A DNA stretch of 64,000 nt from Bacillus sp. T3 (lineage in GTDB: Bacteria; Bacillota; Bacilli; Bacillales; Cytobacillaceae), in assembly GCF_033449965.1 (NCBI RefSeq), contig NZ_CP137761.1, forward strand, positions 930,001 through 994,000, read 5' to 3'. The notes beneath the pieces are model-generated. The model did not search any database. It was not told the origin of the DNA and saw only the letters and a program-made list of their open reading frames with translations. The position numbers and the translations under genes are program-made. Positions within the stretch are counted from its first letter, which is position 1. Every line of letters starts with the position of its first letter. Positions 25,927-34,517 of the stretch are shown piece by piece.

Positions 25927-27956
25927 AAATAAAAGACTTGGCTGTACCTATAGTTGTCATATTGATTGTTGCGATGATGATCATCCCGTTGCCTACATTA
26001 TTATTAGATTTTCTATTAATCTTTAATATTTCATTATCAATCATGATTTTATTAGTTGCAATGAATACAAAGGAAGCTTTAGAGTTTTCTATTTTTCCAA
26101 CTGTACTATTGTTAGCAACCTTATTCCGGTTAGCTCTAAATGTGTCGACAACTCGTTCTATTTTATCGAAAGCAGATGGAGGGACAGTAATTGAAACATT
26201 TGGTTCCTTTGTAATTGGTGGAAATGCAGTTATTGGTTTTGTCGTTTTCTTAATTCTCGTGGTCATTCAATTCATCGTTATAACGAAGGGATCGGAACGG
26301 GTTGCGGAAGTAACTGCTCGTTTTACCTTAGATGCGATGCCAGGGAAACAAATGAGTATTGATGCCGATATGAATGCAGGGTTAATTAGTGAGCAGGATG
26401 CGCGCGCACGCCGTAAAAAGGTTGAGCAGGAAGCAGACTTTTATGGGGCTATGGACGGTGCGAGTAAATTCGTAAAAGGGGATGCTATTGCCGGAATTAT
26501 TATTTTGATTATTAACGTTGTTGGTGGATTTGCGATTGGGATGGCGATTCACGGAATGGGATTTCAAGAAGCGCTTAGTACGTTTACCCTTTTATCAGTA
26601 GGGGATGGTTTGGTCAGTCAGGTGCCAGCTCTGCTTATTTCAACCGCAACGGGTATTACGGTTACTCGTGCTGCTTCCGATGGGAACTTAGGAACAGACA
26701 TTATCCAACAAATATTTACTTATCCGAAGCAATTATACATTGTGGCAGGAACGATTCTGACGCTTGGCCTTTTTACACCAATCGGCTTATTGCTTACCTT
26801 GCCGGTAGCTGGAATTCTGGCCTATAGTGCATACTCAATGCAAAAGGCTGTGAAGCAAGAAGAACAGCGCAGCGAACAAGCAGATAATGAGGAAGCAGAA
26901 GAAGATATTCGTAGTCCGGAAAAAGTCATCAATCTTCTTCAACTCGATACATTGGAGCTTGAAATTGGCTATGGCTTGATTCCATTAGCCGATTCGAAAC
27001 AGGGTGGGGACATATTAGACAGGATTGTCATGATTCGTCGTCAATTTGCGATTGAATTAGGCTTAGTCATTCCGACAATTCGAATTCGTGATAATTTACA
27101 GCTTCAGCCCAATGAATATATTTTAAAGTTCCGAGGCAGCCGAATAGCAACGGGGGAAGTGTATCTTGATCATTATTTAGCGATGAATCAAGGATCAACA
27201 AGTGAGGATTTAGAAGGAATAAAGGTGATTGAGCCAGCATTTGGTATTCCTGCTATATGGGTCAACATGGATGAAAAACAAAAGGCCGAGCTACTCGGCT
27301 ATATGATTGTCGATCCACCATCGGTGATCGCTACTCATTTAACGGAAATACTTAAACGCTACGCTCATCATTTACTGCGCCGTGAAGAAACGAAGGAATT
27401 AATTGATAACCTTAAAGAGACACATCCACATCTGGTTGAGGAGCTTGTACCGAACTTGATGTCGATTGGTGAAATTCAAAAGGTACTACAAAACCTGTTG
27501 CGCGAACAAATTTCGATTCGTGATTTAGCGGCGATTTTTGAAACATTGGCTGATTATTCCCTTTATACAAAGGAGCCCAAGGTATTAACAGAGTATGTTC
27601 GGCAGGCATTAACACGGCAAATAACCGAGCAATTTGCAGAAAATGGCGTGATACAGGTGTTAACCGCTGGTTCAACACTCGAAAAGGGCATTTCGGATTG
27701 TATTCAGCAAACGGAAGCGGGAGTATACTATCTATCAATGGATCCACAGCTTTCCAGAAGAATTACCGAAGTTCTCCAGCAGCAAATTGAGCGAATTATC
27801 CAGGCAGGTGGTCAGCCAATTTTCCTAACTTCCCCTTCGATTCGAATGTATTTGAAGCAGTTAGTCGATAAAATTATGCCTGTTGTACCAGTTCTTGCTT
27901 ATACCGAATTAGAGCCTGACATTGAGATTCAAAGTATAGGAGTGGTGAACATATGA
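25923..27956 (+). CDS. flhA: FlhA, export gate ring protein
   Basis: The 677-residue protein is the normal length. The N-terminal half has about eight helices with the FHIPEP-family segment RFTLDAMPGKQMSIDADMNA. The C-terminal cytosolic domain binds chaperone-substrate complexes (ATHLTEILKRYAHHLLRREE). It overlaps flhB by four bases. Confidence 0.97.
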   Translation: MKIKDLAVPIVVILIVAMMIIPLPTLLLDFLLIFNISLSIMILLVAMNTKEALEFSIFPTVLLLATLFRLALNVSTTRSILSKADGGTVIETFGSFVIGGNAVIGFVVFLILVVIQFIVITKGSERVAEVTARFTLDAMPGKQMSIDADMNAGLISEQDARARRKKVEQEADFYGAMDGASKFVKGDAIAGIIILIINVVGGFAIGMAIHGMGFQEALSTFTLLSVGDGLVSQVPALLISTATGITVTRAASDGNLGTDIIQQIFTYPKQLYIVAGTILTLGLFTPIGLLLTLPVAGILAYSAYSMQKAVKQEEQRSEQADNEEAEEDIRSPEKVINLLQLDTLELEIGYGLIPLADSKQGGDILDRIVMIRRQFAIELGLVIPTIRIRDNLQLQPNEYILKFRGSRIATGEVYLDHYLAMNQGSTSEDLEGIKVIEPAFGIPAIWVNMDEKQKAELLGYMIVDPPSVIATHLTEILKRYAHHLLRREETKELIDNLKETHPHLVEELVPNLMSIGEIQKVLQNLLREQISIRDLAAIFETLADYSLYTKEPKVLTEYVRQALTRQITEQFAENGVIQVLTAGSTLEKGISDCIQQTEAGVYYLSMDPQLSRRITEVLQQQIERIIQAGGQPIFLTSPSIRMYLKQLVDKIMPVVPVLAYTELEPDIEIQSIGVVNI

Positions 27957-29421
27957 AAACGAAAAAAATCATTGCTGATTCCATGCCCCATGCTTTAAAA
28001 ATGGTTCGTCAAGAATTAGGTGAAAATGCAATTATCGTGAACACTGCTGTAATAAAAACAGGGGGGGTGTTTGGGTTATTTGCAAAACAAAAATATGAAG
28101 TAACAGCTTATGCCATTGACAATGATGGGGACCAGCCTGAACCAAAGTTCTCAGTTGAATTTAGGGAGAAGCCCAAAATAAATATTCCGATTCAAAACAA
28201 TCATGAGAAGTATAATCAACAAAATTATGAGGAGAAAGAAAATAACTCGTCTGTGTTTCACAGTAAGCCCCAAAGGCTGTATCAGTATTATTCACAACCA
28301 AATGCCGAGGAAGGCAAAAAGGATGTTGGTATTAGCACATCCGCGGAAAGAAATATGAGGAAAGAAGAACTTTTTCAGCTACAAATGGAGGAATACCAAC
28401 CTTCGATTAAGACTAATCAACGACAAATAGAACGACCATATAAAGCAGATGAGCAAAGCAAACCTGTAGTGCAACATCAGCCACCACAGAATGAAAAGAA
28501 TGAGCAGCTTCTTGACGAAATTCAGCAAATGCGGAAAATGATGATGAATTTTATGATGAATGAACAACAGGGGAGCACACTTCCTGCTGTTGTAACCAAA
28601 TGGACTAACCATTTGAAAAAGCAGGGAGTAGAGGAAGAGATTATCCAGCATATTTTGGATGAAATATTAAAAAAGCACAATGATATAGGTCAGCTTGATG
28701 AATCGGTATTCAAGCAGGAGCTGGCAATTAGTATCGAACAAATAATTGCAAAGAAAATCCCATCCTCGATATCTGTGGGGAAAAAATTAGGATGATCAAT
28801 ATAATTGGACCTACTGGTGTTGGGAAAACAACATCCATTGCCAAGCTTGCGACGGAACAAGTATTAAAGCAAAAACGCAGAGTGGCAATGATCACGACAG
28901 ATGTCTATCGGATTGCAGCGGTTGAACAACTTAAAACATATGCAGGTATATTAAATGTTCCAATTGAAGTCGTCCGTTCAGCTGAAGAACTCAAACTTGT
29001 CCTAACAAAACTTGAACATTATGACCTTATTTATATGGATACTACAGGTCGAAACTATAAGGATGCGGCCTATCGGAAATCAATAAGCGAATACCTAGAC
29101 CATCCTTTTGAAAACGATAATTATTTGGTATTAAGCATGACCACTAAATATGAAGACATGGAACATCTATTAACTGAATTCATCGATAGTCCAATCAATA
29201 AACTGATTCTGACAAAATTTGATGAAACAACAAGCTGTGGTTCAATCTTAAATATCGCTTATAAATACCCATATCAATTAGTTTATATTACAAATGGACA
29301 AAGTGTTCCAGAAGATATAATCGCCTTTGATGCCAAGCTGCTCACCCGATACTTATTAGGAGAGGAAAAAAATAACGATGGATCAAGCACAATCCCTTCG
29401 AGAATATATGCATCGATTTAG
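27953..29421 (+). CDS. flhF: FlhF, SRP-like GTPase, frameshift in an A-run
   Basis: FlhF guides placement and number of flagella. The B domain (MKTKKIIADSMPHALKMVRQ, ELGENAIIVNTAVIKTGG) and a long polar linker are in one frame. The GTPase domain follows in another (GPTGVGKTTSIAKLA, DVYRIAAVEQLKTYAG, DTTGRNYKD). One base missing from the A-run at 28781-28786 would join them as GKKIRMINIIGPTG, 489 residues. That is longer than B. subtilis FlhF (366) because of the linker (about 80-190). Two separate overlapping genes remain possible. Confidence 0.85.
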
Positions 29422-30274
29422 TGTTCAGCAAAGTGATCAGCAGCAAGAAAAGCAATCTGCTCATGTTATCACCATAACCAGTGGTAAAGGGGGAGTCGGA
29501 AAAACAAATTTCACCCTGAACTTTGCTCTTGGATTAAAAAACATTGGAAAAAAGGTTGTACTTTTGGATTTAGATTTATCAACTGCCAATATTAACATAC
29601 TAATGGGGCTCACCCCTCAATTCAGTCTCGGAGATGTTCTGCACCAGCGCAAAAATATTTGGGAAGTTATTGAATCGGGGATAGATGGAATTAATTATAT
29701 TTATGGCGGTCTGGCGATCCAAGATCTAATGGAACTCGACCAAGGTATGCTGACCCATTTCTGGAATCAAATTTTAGAATTGCAAGCTTATGCAGATTTT
29801 ATTTTACTCGATACTGGAGCAGGTGCCTCAAAAGAGATAGTCGACTGGATTCTAGCATCTGATGAAACGATTTTGGTGACAACACCGGAGCCAACATCGA
29901 TTACTTATTCTTATTCTGTGTTGAAAAGGGTACATCATTCCTCAAAAGAGCAACCACGGATTAGATTGGTTGTTAACCGGGTTCAGAATTTTAAGGAAGG
30001 GTTGGAAACATCAAGAGCACTAAAAAATGCTACCAATAATTTCTTGAAGTTTGAGTTAAATACGCTTGGTTTTTTAATGGAGGATGACCATGTACAAAAA
30101 TCAGTAGAAAATCAAACACCATTCCTTTTATCATATCCAAACTGTACTGCATCAAAAAATATCAGTCAAATAGTTGCAGCATATATCCCAGAAAAAAAAC
30201 GAACTACCTCATTATCCCCTAAAGGAATGAAGGGTTTTTTTGACAAAATGTTGTCCTTAGGAAAAATGCCGTAA
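29378..30274 (+). CDS. flhG: FlhG, MinD-like ATPase
   Basis: The 298-residue protein has the deviant Walker A KGGVGKT at 37-43, LLDLDLSTANINIL and LLDTGAG. It works against or with FlhF in setting flagellar number and position and may dock FliM/FliY. The N-terminal extension with DQAQSLREYM resembles the FlhF-activating segment. It overlaps flhF. Confidence 0.93.
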   Translation: MDQAQSLREYMHRFSVQQSDQQQEKQSAHVITITSGKGGVGKTNFTLNFALGLKNIGKKVVLLDLDLSTANINILMGLTPQFSLGDVLHQRKNIWEVIESGIDGINYIYGGLAIQDLMELDQGMLTHFWNQILELQAYADFILLDTGAGASKEIVDWILASDETILVTTPEPTSITYSYSVLKRVHHSSKEQPRIRLVVNRVQNFKEGLETSRALKNATNNFLKFELNTLGFLMEDDHVQKSVENQTPFLLSYPNCTASKNISQIVAAYIPEKKRTTSLSPKGMKGFFDKMLSLGKMP

Positions 30275-30286
30275 AGGGGGATTAAG

Positions 30287-30622
30287 ATGGTAGGGAATTG
30301 GAAGATTAATATACTTTTAGGTGCAACAGGTTTCCTATTTACCTATTTATTTTCGTTTATGAATAATACATGGTTAACCTCTATTTTTAGAGCAAGTTTA
30401 GTGTTTCTGCTTTTCTTTCTACTTGGCTATGGCTTACGGATTGGTTTACACCAATTCACTAGGGAGGAAACCTCTGATACGTCACATATAGGACAAACAG
30501 TTAAAGACGCAGTTCTTCCTCAGAATAACATAAGTAATCAGATCGAAGAATCTACAAATGTCCAAGTCGAATTTGAAGAGGTTCCTTTACAACACATACA
30601 TTCGGCTAAGAACGCCAATTAG
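30287..30622 (+). CDS. hypothetical two-helix membrane protein between flhG and sigD
   Basis: The 111-residue protein has two N-terminal membrane helices (ILLGATGFLFTYLFSFMN and RASLVFLLFFLLGYGLRIGL) and a polar cytosolic tail of about 55 residues. I do not recognise a named family. AAAGGGGG precedes the ATG, and the tight spacing after flhG and before sigD implies cotranscription and a flagellar role. Confidence 0.6.
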   Translation: MVGNWKINILLGATGFLFTYLFSFMNNTWLTSIFRASLVFLLFFLLGYGLRIGLHQFTREETSDTSHIGQTVKDAVLPQNNISNQIEESTNVQVEFEEVPLQHIHSAKNAN

Positions 30623-30681
30623 TTCGATAAAGTGTAGCCATATTTAGCACTGACAAATCTAAAAGAGGGAGGGATATCGAC

Positions 30682-31482
30682 TTGGAACCGATTATGAAGG
30701 AAACCATACCGAATTATTTATTATGGAGAACTTTTCAAGAAGGTTATGATTCAACATCACAGGAAAAGTTGGCAAAGCAATATATTCATTTGGTTGAACA
30801 AATGGCGAATCGATTGAGTATCAGTATCCCACACCGAATTATTCCTAAAGAGGATTTAATGGGATTAGGCTATATCGGTTTGATTGAAGCTATTCAGAAA
30901 TTTGACTATAAAAAGGGCTATCAATTTGAAACGTATGGATTATGGCGAATCAAAGGTGCTATGCTTGACGGAATTAGACAAATGGACTGGATACCGCGAG
31001 GTTTAAGAGAAAAAGCGAAGAAGCTAAATGCTGCCTCAGCTCATCTTGAGCAAACATTAATGAGAAAACCAACAGAAGATGAACTAAGTGCCTTTTTAGA
31101 TGTTTCGCTGGAGGATGTCGAACAAACAATATCGTCTTTATCAATGTCAACACTGCTCTCACTAGACACTCCGATAAATGCAGATGAGGAAGGAAAACAG
31201 CAATCGATTGTAGATCAAATTATTGACGACAAGTCTGTATCCCAGGACCATCAATTACAAATGGCTGAATTTCAAAAGATGCTTGCCGAGTGCATCGATA
31301 AAATGCCAGAAAAGGAAAAATTAGTAATTACACTATTTTATTACGAGGGCCTGACACAAATAGAGATTGCTGAGGTATTAAGTCTTACAAAAGGGCGAAT
31401 TTCTCAGCTTCACTCCAAAGCAGTATTCCGTATGCGACAGCATCTTGAAGCCAAAGGATTTTCTTTGGATTCTTTTATGTAA
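30682..31482 (+). CDS. sigD: SigD (FliA), flagellar sigma factor
   Basis: The 266-residue protein has region 2 (ANRLSISIPHRIIPKEDLMG, GYQFETYGLWRIKGAMLDGI), region 3 and region 4 (YYEGLTQIEIAEVLSLTKGR). It drives the TAAA-N15-CCGATAA promoters listed here and is inhibited by FlgM. It starts with TTG after GAGGGAGGG. In B. subtilis sigD is near the end of fla/che after cheD; here it precedes cheR and cheB. Confidence 0.96.
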   Translation: MEPIMKETIPNYLLWRTFQEGYDSTSQEKLAKQYIHLVEQMANRLSISIPHRIIPKEDLMGLGYIGLIEAIQKFDYKKGYQFETYGLWRIKGAMLDGIRQMDWIPRGLREKAKKLNAASAHLEQTLMRKPTEDELSAFLDVSLEDVEQTISSLSMSTLLSLDTPINADEEGKQQSIVDQIIDDKSVSQDHQLQMAEFQKMLAECIDKMPEKEKLVITLFYYEGLTQIEIAEVLSLTKGRISQLHSKAVFRMRQHLEAKGFSLDSFM

Positions 31483-31514
31483 ACAAAAAAATAGTAATAT
31501 AGGTTGAACTTTAA

Positions 31515-31545
31515 AATGACGTGTTTATATCGCGTCATTTTTTTG
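31515..31545 (+). terminator. terminator of the sigD transcript
   Basis: AATGACG (31515-31521) pairs with CGTCATT (31533-31539), followed by a T-run. It separates the flgB-sigD operon from cheR. Confidence 0.75.
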
Positions 31546-31653
31546 ATAAAATAATTTATTTTGAAAATATCAAAATATAACATCGAAAATGCCAATTTTA
31601 TCAAAATGCATTTGACTAGCAACTTTTTATCTAGTAATTTTAGAATATACATA

Positions 31654-31664
31654 TTTTGATAGTT
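31654..31664. promoter_or_regulatory. half-palindrome TTTTGATAGTT upstream of cheR
   Basis: This 11-mer is the exact reverse complement of the right half (AACTATCAAAA) of the palindrome before fliK and of the site before cheA. The surrounding interval 31540-31700 has further TTTTGATA/TATCAAAA-like pieces. Confidence 0.4.
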
Positions 31665-31712
31665 ATTTAAGTAATTTGATTAGGAACTATTGATAAAAAA
31701 TTGAATGGCCAC

Positions 31713-31740
31713 TAAAAAGGAATTTTTAGTTTGCCGATAA
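31713..31740 (+). promoter_or_regulatory. sigma-D promoter of cheR
   Basis: TAAA (31713-31716), 16 bases, GCCGATAA (31733-31740). It ends 13 bases before the cheR start. Confidence 0.75.
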
Positions 31741-31753
31741 AACAGGTGAGAGA

Positions 31754-32554
31754 ATGCAAGACAAAGGGCTACAACATTTAAGTCAACTGATTAAAGACTA
31801 TTGTGGTCTTCGTTATGGAGACCGATTAAATACTTTAAAAGAAAGAACTTCAGATAGAATCACAACACTTGGACTTTCATACTGGGAATATTGTCGGTAC
31901 CTCCAAACTACACCAGCTGAGTGGGATTCATTAGTAGAATTACTAACAATAAATGAAACCTATTTTTACCGTGAAGAAAATCAGCTAAATGAATGCTGTT
32001 CAGTTATCCTACCGACAATAAAAAAGAGAATCAATCGCCCGATTCGGATATGGAGTGCAGCCTGTTCATCTGGTGAGGAGCCCTACACACTTGCAATGTT
32101 AATCCATGAAACTGGATTATTTCTTCCTGGAGCTGTAGAAATTATTGCAACCGATATCGATATAAAGGTCCTGGAAAAAGCAAAAAAAGGCTGGTACCAT
32201 CAAGGCTCCTTTTCTTTCCGCCGCATTCCTGCACATCTCTTAAAAAAATATTTTTCCGAAGCAGATGGAGGATATCAGATTTCTCCATCGATAAAGCGGA
32301 TGGTAAAATTCCAACAATTAAACCTGCTGGATGAAGAAATGGTTGCTAGCATCAGCGAAGTAGATGTTATCTTTTGCCGAAATGTATTAATTTATTTTGA
32401 TCAAGAGGTGACGAATACAGTTATTAGTAGTATGAATCGTAATTTGGTATCTGGTGGATATTTATTTCTTGGCCATGCTGATGCAATTACAGATTCTAGA
32501 CTTGGGCTCAATAAAGTGTACTCAGATAAGACTTTTTATTATCGAAAGGATTAA
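31754..32554 (+). CDS. cheR: CheR, MCP methyltransferase
   Basis: The 266-residue protein has the N-terminal helical domain and the SAM-binding domain (RIWSAACSSGEEPYTLAMLI, DVIFCRNVLIYFD). It methylates glutamates on chemoreceptors. It is paired with cheB six bases downstream. Confidence 0.96.
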   Translation: MQDKGLQHLSQLIKDYCGLRYGDRLNTLKERTSDRITTLGLSYWEYCRYLQTTPAEWDSLVELLTINETYFYREENQLNECCSVILPTIKKRINRPIRIWSAACSSGEEPYTLAMLIHETGLFLPGAVEIIATDIDIKVLEKAKKGWYHQGSFSFRRIPAHLLKKYFSEADGGYQISPSIKRMVKFQQLNLLDEEMVASISEVDVIFCRNVLIYFDQEVTNTVISSMNRNLVSGGYLFLGHADAITDSRLGLNKVYSDKTFYYRKD

Positions 32555-32560
32555 ATCGGA

Positions 32561-33604
32561 ATGAAAAAGTACGGTATTTTAGTTGTAGATGATTCTGCCT
32601 TTATGAGAAGGAGTATTAGCCGTATATTAGAATCTAATCCTCACTTTTTTGTAGTAGGAATCGCCCGAAACAGGGAAGAAGCGGTAGAAAAGGTTCAACG
32701 TCTTCAACCAGACCTGGTAACAATGGATGTAGAAATGCCTGTAATGAATGGTCTGAGGTCATTGGAGGAAATAATGAAAATATTTCCAGTCCCTGTCGTG
32801 ATGTTGAGTTCACAAACCTGTGAAGGAGCTTCTGAAACTATCAAAGCACTAGATTTAGGTGCAGTTGATTTTTTTCTAAAAGACAAATTACTAAATGTTA
32901 ATAGTGATGGTAGTCAAATCCAGGAGTTTTTGCTTAAATTGCGATCAATTGCCGAAAAAAAGCGCCCATTTGAAACCAAAAGGGTTCATCAACACCGCGG
33001 GGAAGAACGTAAAAAACAGCAAAGGCAAATAAAGGTTATTATAATTGGTTGTTCAACTGGAGGACCTTCGGCATTACAAGCTATTCTTCCACATTTTCCA
33101 AAAGGTTTTCCGATACCGATTGTGGTTGCGCAACATATGCCTCCAGGTTTTACCACCCCATTAGCGGAACGATTTAATACATTATGTCAGCTTGAAGTAC
33201 AGGAAGCTGTAAATGGACAACCTTTAATGCCAGGGAATATATATATTGCACCATCCGGTTTTCAAACACGTTTTATTAAAAAACAAGATACCACTGTTGT
33301 TTTCAAAGTGGATAACCCTGTGGATAAAGACACATTATATAAGCCATGTATCGATATTACCCTAAGTTCTGCTGCTCCCATTTTTACCGATTCAATTTTA
33401 TCTGTTATCTTAACCGGAATGGGTACAGACGGAATGCAGGGGTGTGGCTTTGTGAAACGATTTAATGGGATTGTATTTGTTGAAGCTGAGGAATCTTGTA
33501 TTATTTATGGAATGCCAAAAGCAGTCTTCGATGCAGGATATTCAGATGGTCAATTTGTTGTAACACAAATGTATCAAGAAATTGTAGATTGTGTACAGGA
33601 ATGA
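32561..33604 (+). CDS. cheB: CheB, MCP methylesterase/response regulator
   Basis: The 347-residue protein has a receiver domain with phosphoacceptor D56 (LVTMDVEMPVMNG) and an esterase domain with the catalytic serine in IIGCSTGGPSAL, the histidine in AQHMPPGF and the aspartate in LTGMGTDGMQG. It demethylates or deamidates chemoreceptors when phosphorylated by CheA. Confidence 0.96.
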   Translation: MKKYGILVVDDSAFMRRSISRILESNPHFFVVGIARNREEAVEKVQRLQPDLVTMDVEMPVMNGLRSLEEIMKIFPVPVVMLSSQTCEGASETIKALDLGAVDFFLKDKLLNVNSDGSQIQEFLLKLRSIAEKKRPFETKRVHQHRGEERKKQQRQIKVIIIGCSTGGPSALQAILPHFPKGFPIPIVVAQHMPPGFTTPLAERFNTLCQLEVQEAVNGQPLMPGNIYIAPSGFQTRFIKKQDTTVVFKVDNPVDKDTLYKPCIDITLSSAAPIFTDSILSVILTGMGTDGMQGCGFVKRFNGIVFVEAEESCIIYGMPKAVFDAGYSDGQFVVTQMYQEIVDCVQE

Positions 33605-33703
33605 TTTTTTAAAATATAGCAGCCACGAAATTCTTTCAAAAAATTGCCTTATTGGTGTTAGTGAAAGGATAATTCAGAAGTTTGAAGGAAAGGGAGCGGG
33701 AAT

Positions 33704-34307
33704 ATGGCAGCCCCAGAATTAATGGTTGAAAATGAAGGTGTTGAAGAAGTTGCAGAAAAGCCTGATGGAGTATTTACTAAGTTCGTTGTTTTAATTTTGC
33801 TTCCAACCGTTTATACGCTTGGTTTAGGAATGTTGCTATTACATTTTTCAGGTGTAAATATCCATACTCAAGTCGAGACGATTGAAAATGTTGTTAAACC
33901 TTTAATTGGAAAAATGGAAACATCGAAAAAGACTGCACCAACAAAGGAAAACAAAGAGACGGATTCGAATAAGACCCTTGAAACAAGTGTGGAGAGTCCT
34001 AATGCAAGTAGTAATAACGATAGTACTCAATCTGAGTCTGAAAATCAAGAAAGTCAAAATGAGGATTCAGCAACAGAGACTAATAGCTCTCAAAGTACTA
34101 GCATTGAGGCAAGTGAAAGCATAGTAGCAGCATCACAGATTTATGCTAATCTTAAGCCAGAGCAAATTGCAACTATCTTTAAGGGGATTAACAATAATGA
34201 AGAGATACTAAGGGAGTTTAAAAAGCTTGATCCGAAAACTGCATCACAAGTAATTATCCTTTTAGACCCAAATGTTGCCAGGTTGGCTCGTTTTGCAAAT
34301 GGAATAA
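33704..34307 (+). CDS. MotE/YlxF-like protein, copy 2, tentative 3' frameshift
   Basis: The protein has one membrane helix (KFVVLILLPTVYTLGLGMLL), a Ser/Thr/Asn/Glu-rich linker of about 75 residues and a C-terminal MgtE_N-like pair (IYANLKPEQIATIFKGINNN, KKLDPKTASQVIILLDPN). This is the YlxF type that usually precedes fliK, as here. Read directly it runs to 34375, through a terminator-like hairpin. Removing one base from CCAGG at 34278-34282 would stop it at 34307, before the hairpin (200 residues). The shift is plausible, not proven. Confidence 0.7.
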
Positions 34308-34337
34308 AACTAAATATATATTTAATAATTATACATA

Positions 34338-34368
34338 AGGAGTGCTTATTCGCGCTTCCTTTTTTTAG
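34338..34368 (+). terminator. terminator-like hairpin after MotE-like copy 2
   Basis: AAGGAGTGC and GCGCTTCCTT, an imperfect stem with a short loop, are followed by a T-run. It falls inside the uncorrected reading frame of the preceding gene. Confidence 0.45.
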
Positions 34369-34422
34369 TAGGTGAAAGTTTCATGAAAAATAATCAAAAA
34401 ATACCGAAGTGTCACCCTTTGA

Positions 34423-34440
34423 TTTTGATAACTATCAAAA
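34423..34440. promoter_or_regulatory. 18-base palindrome upstream of the fliK promoter
   Basis: TTTTGATAACTATCAAAA has perfect 8-bp arms around a 2-base centre. It ends six bases before the proposed -35 of fliK, placing its centre near -50, an activator-like position. Exact 11-base halves occur before cheR and cheA. The binding protein is unknown. Confidence 0.5.
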
Positions 34441-34446
34441 AACCTC

Positions 34447-34475
34447 ATGACTTAGCCTACACTATAAGTTATAAT
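34447..34475 (+). promoter_or_regulatory. sigma-A-like promoter of the fliK operon
   Basis: ATGACT (34447-34452), 17 bases, TATAAT (34470-34475). A small inverted repeat CACTATA/TATAGTG (34460-34484) surrounds the -10. The weak -35 fits an activator-dependent promoter. Confidence 0.5.
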
Positions 34476-34517
34476 TGTATAGTGATTGGGGATAAAAATC
34501 CAATTAAAGGAGGATGA

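Noticed and set aside
27953..29421. FlhF as two natural separate genes
   Set aside because: The domains match one FlhF in order and lie beside an A-run where one base rejoins them. It is kept as less likely rather than excluded.
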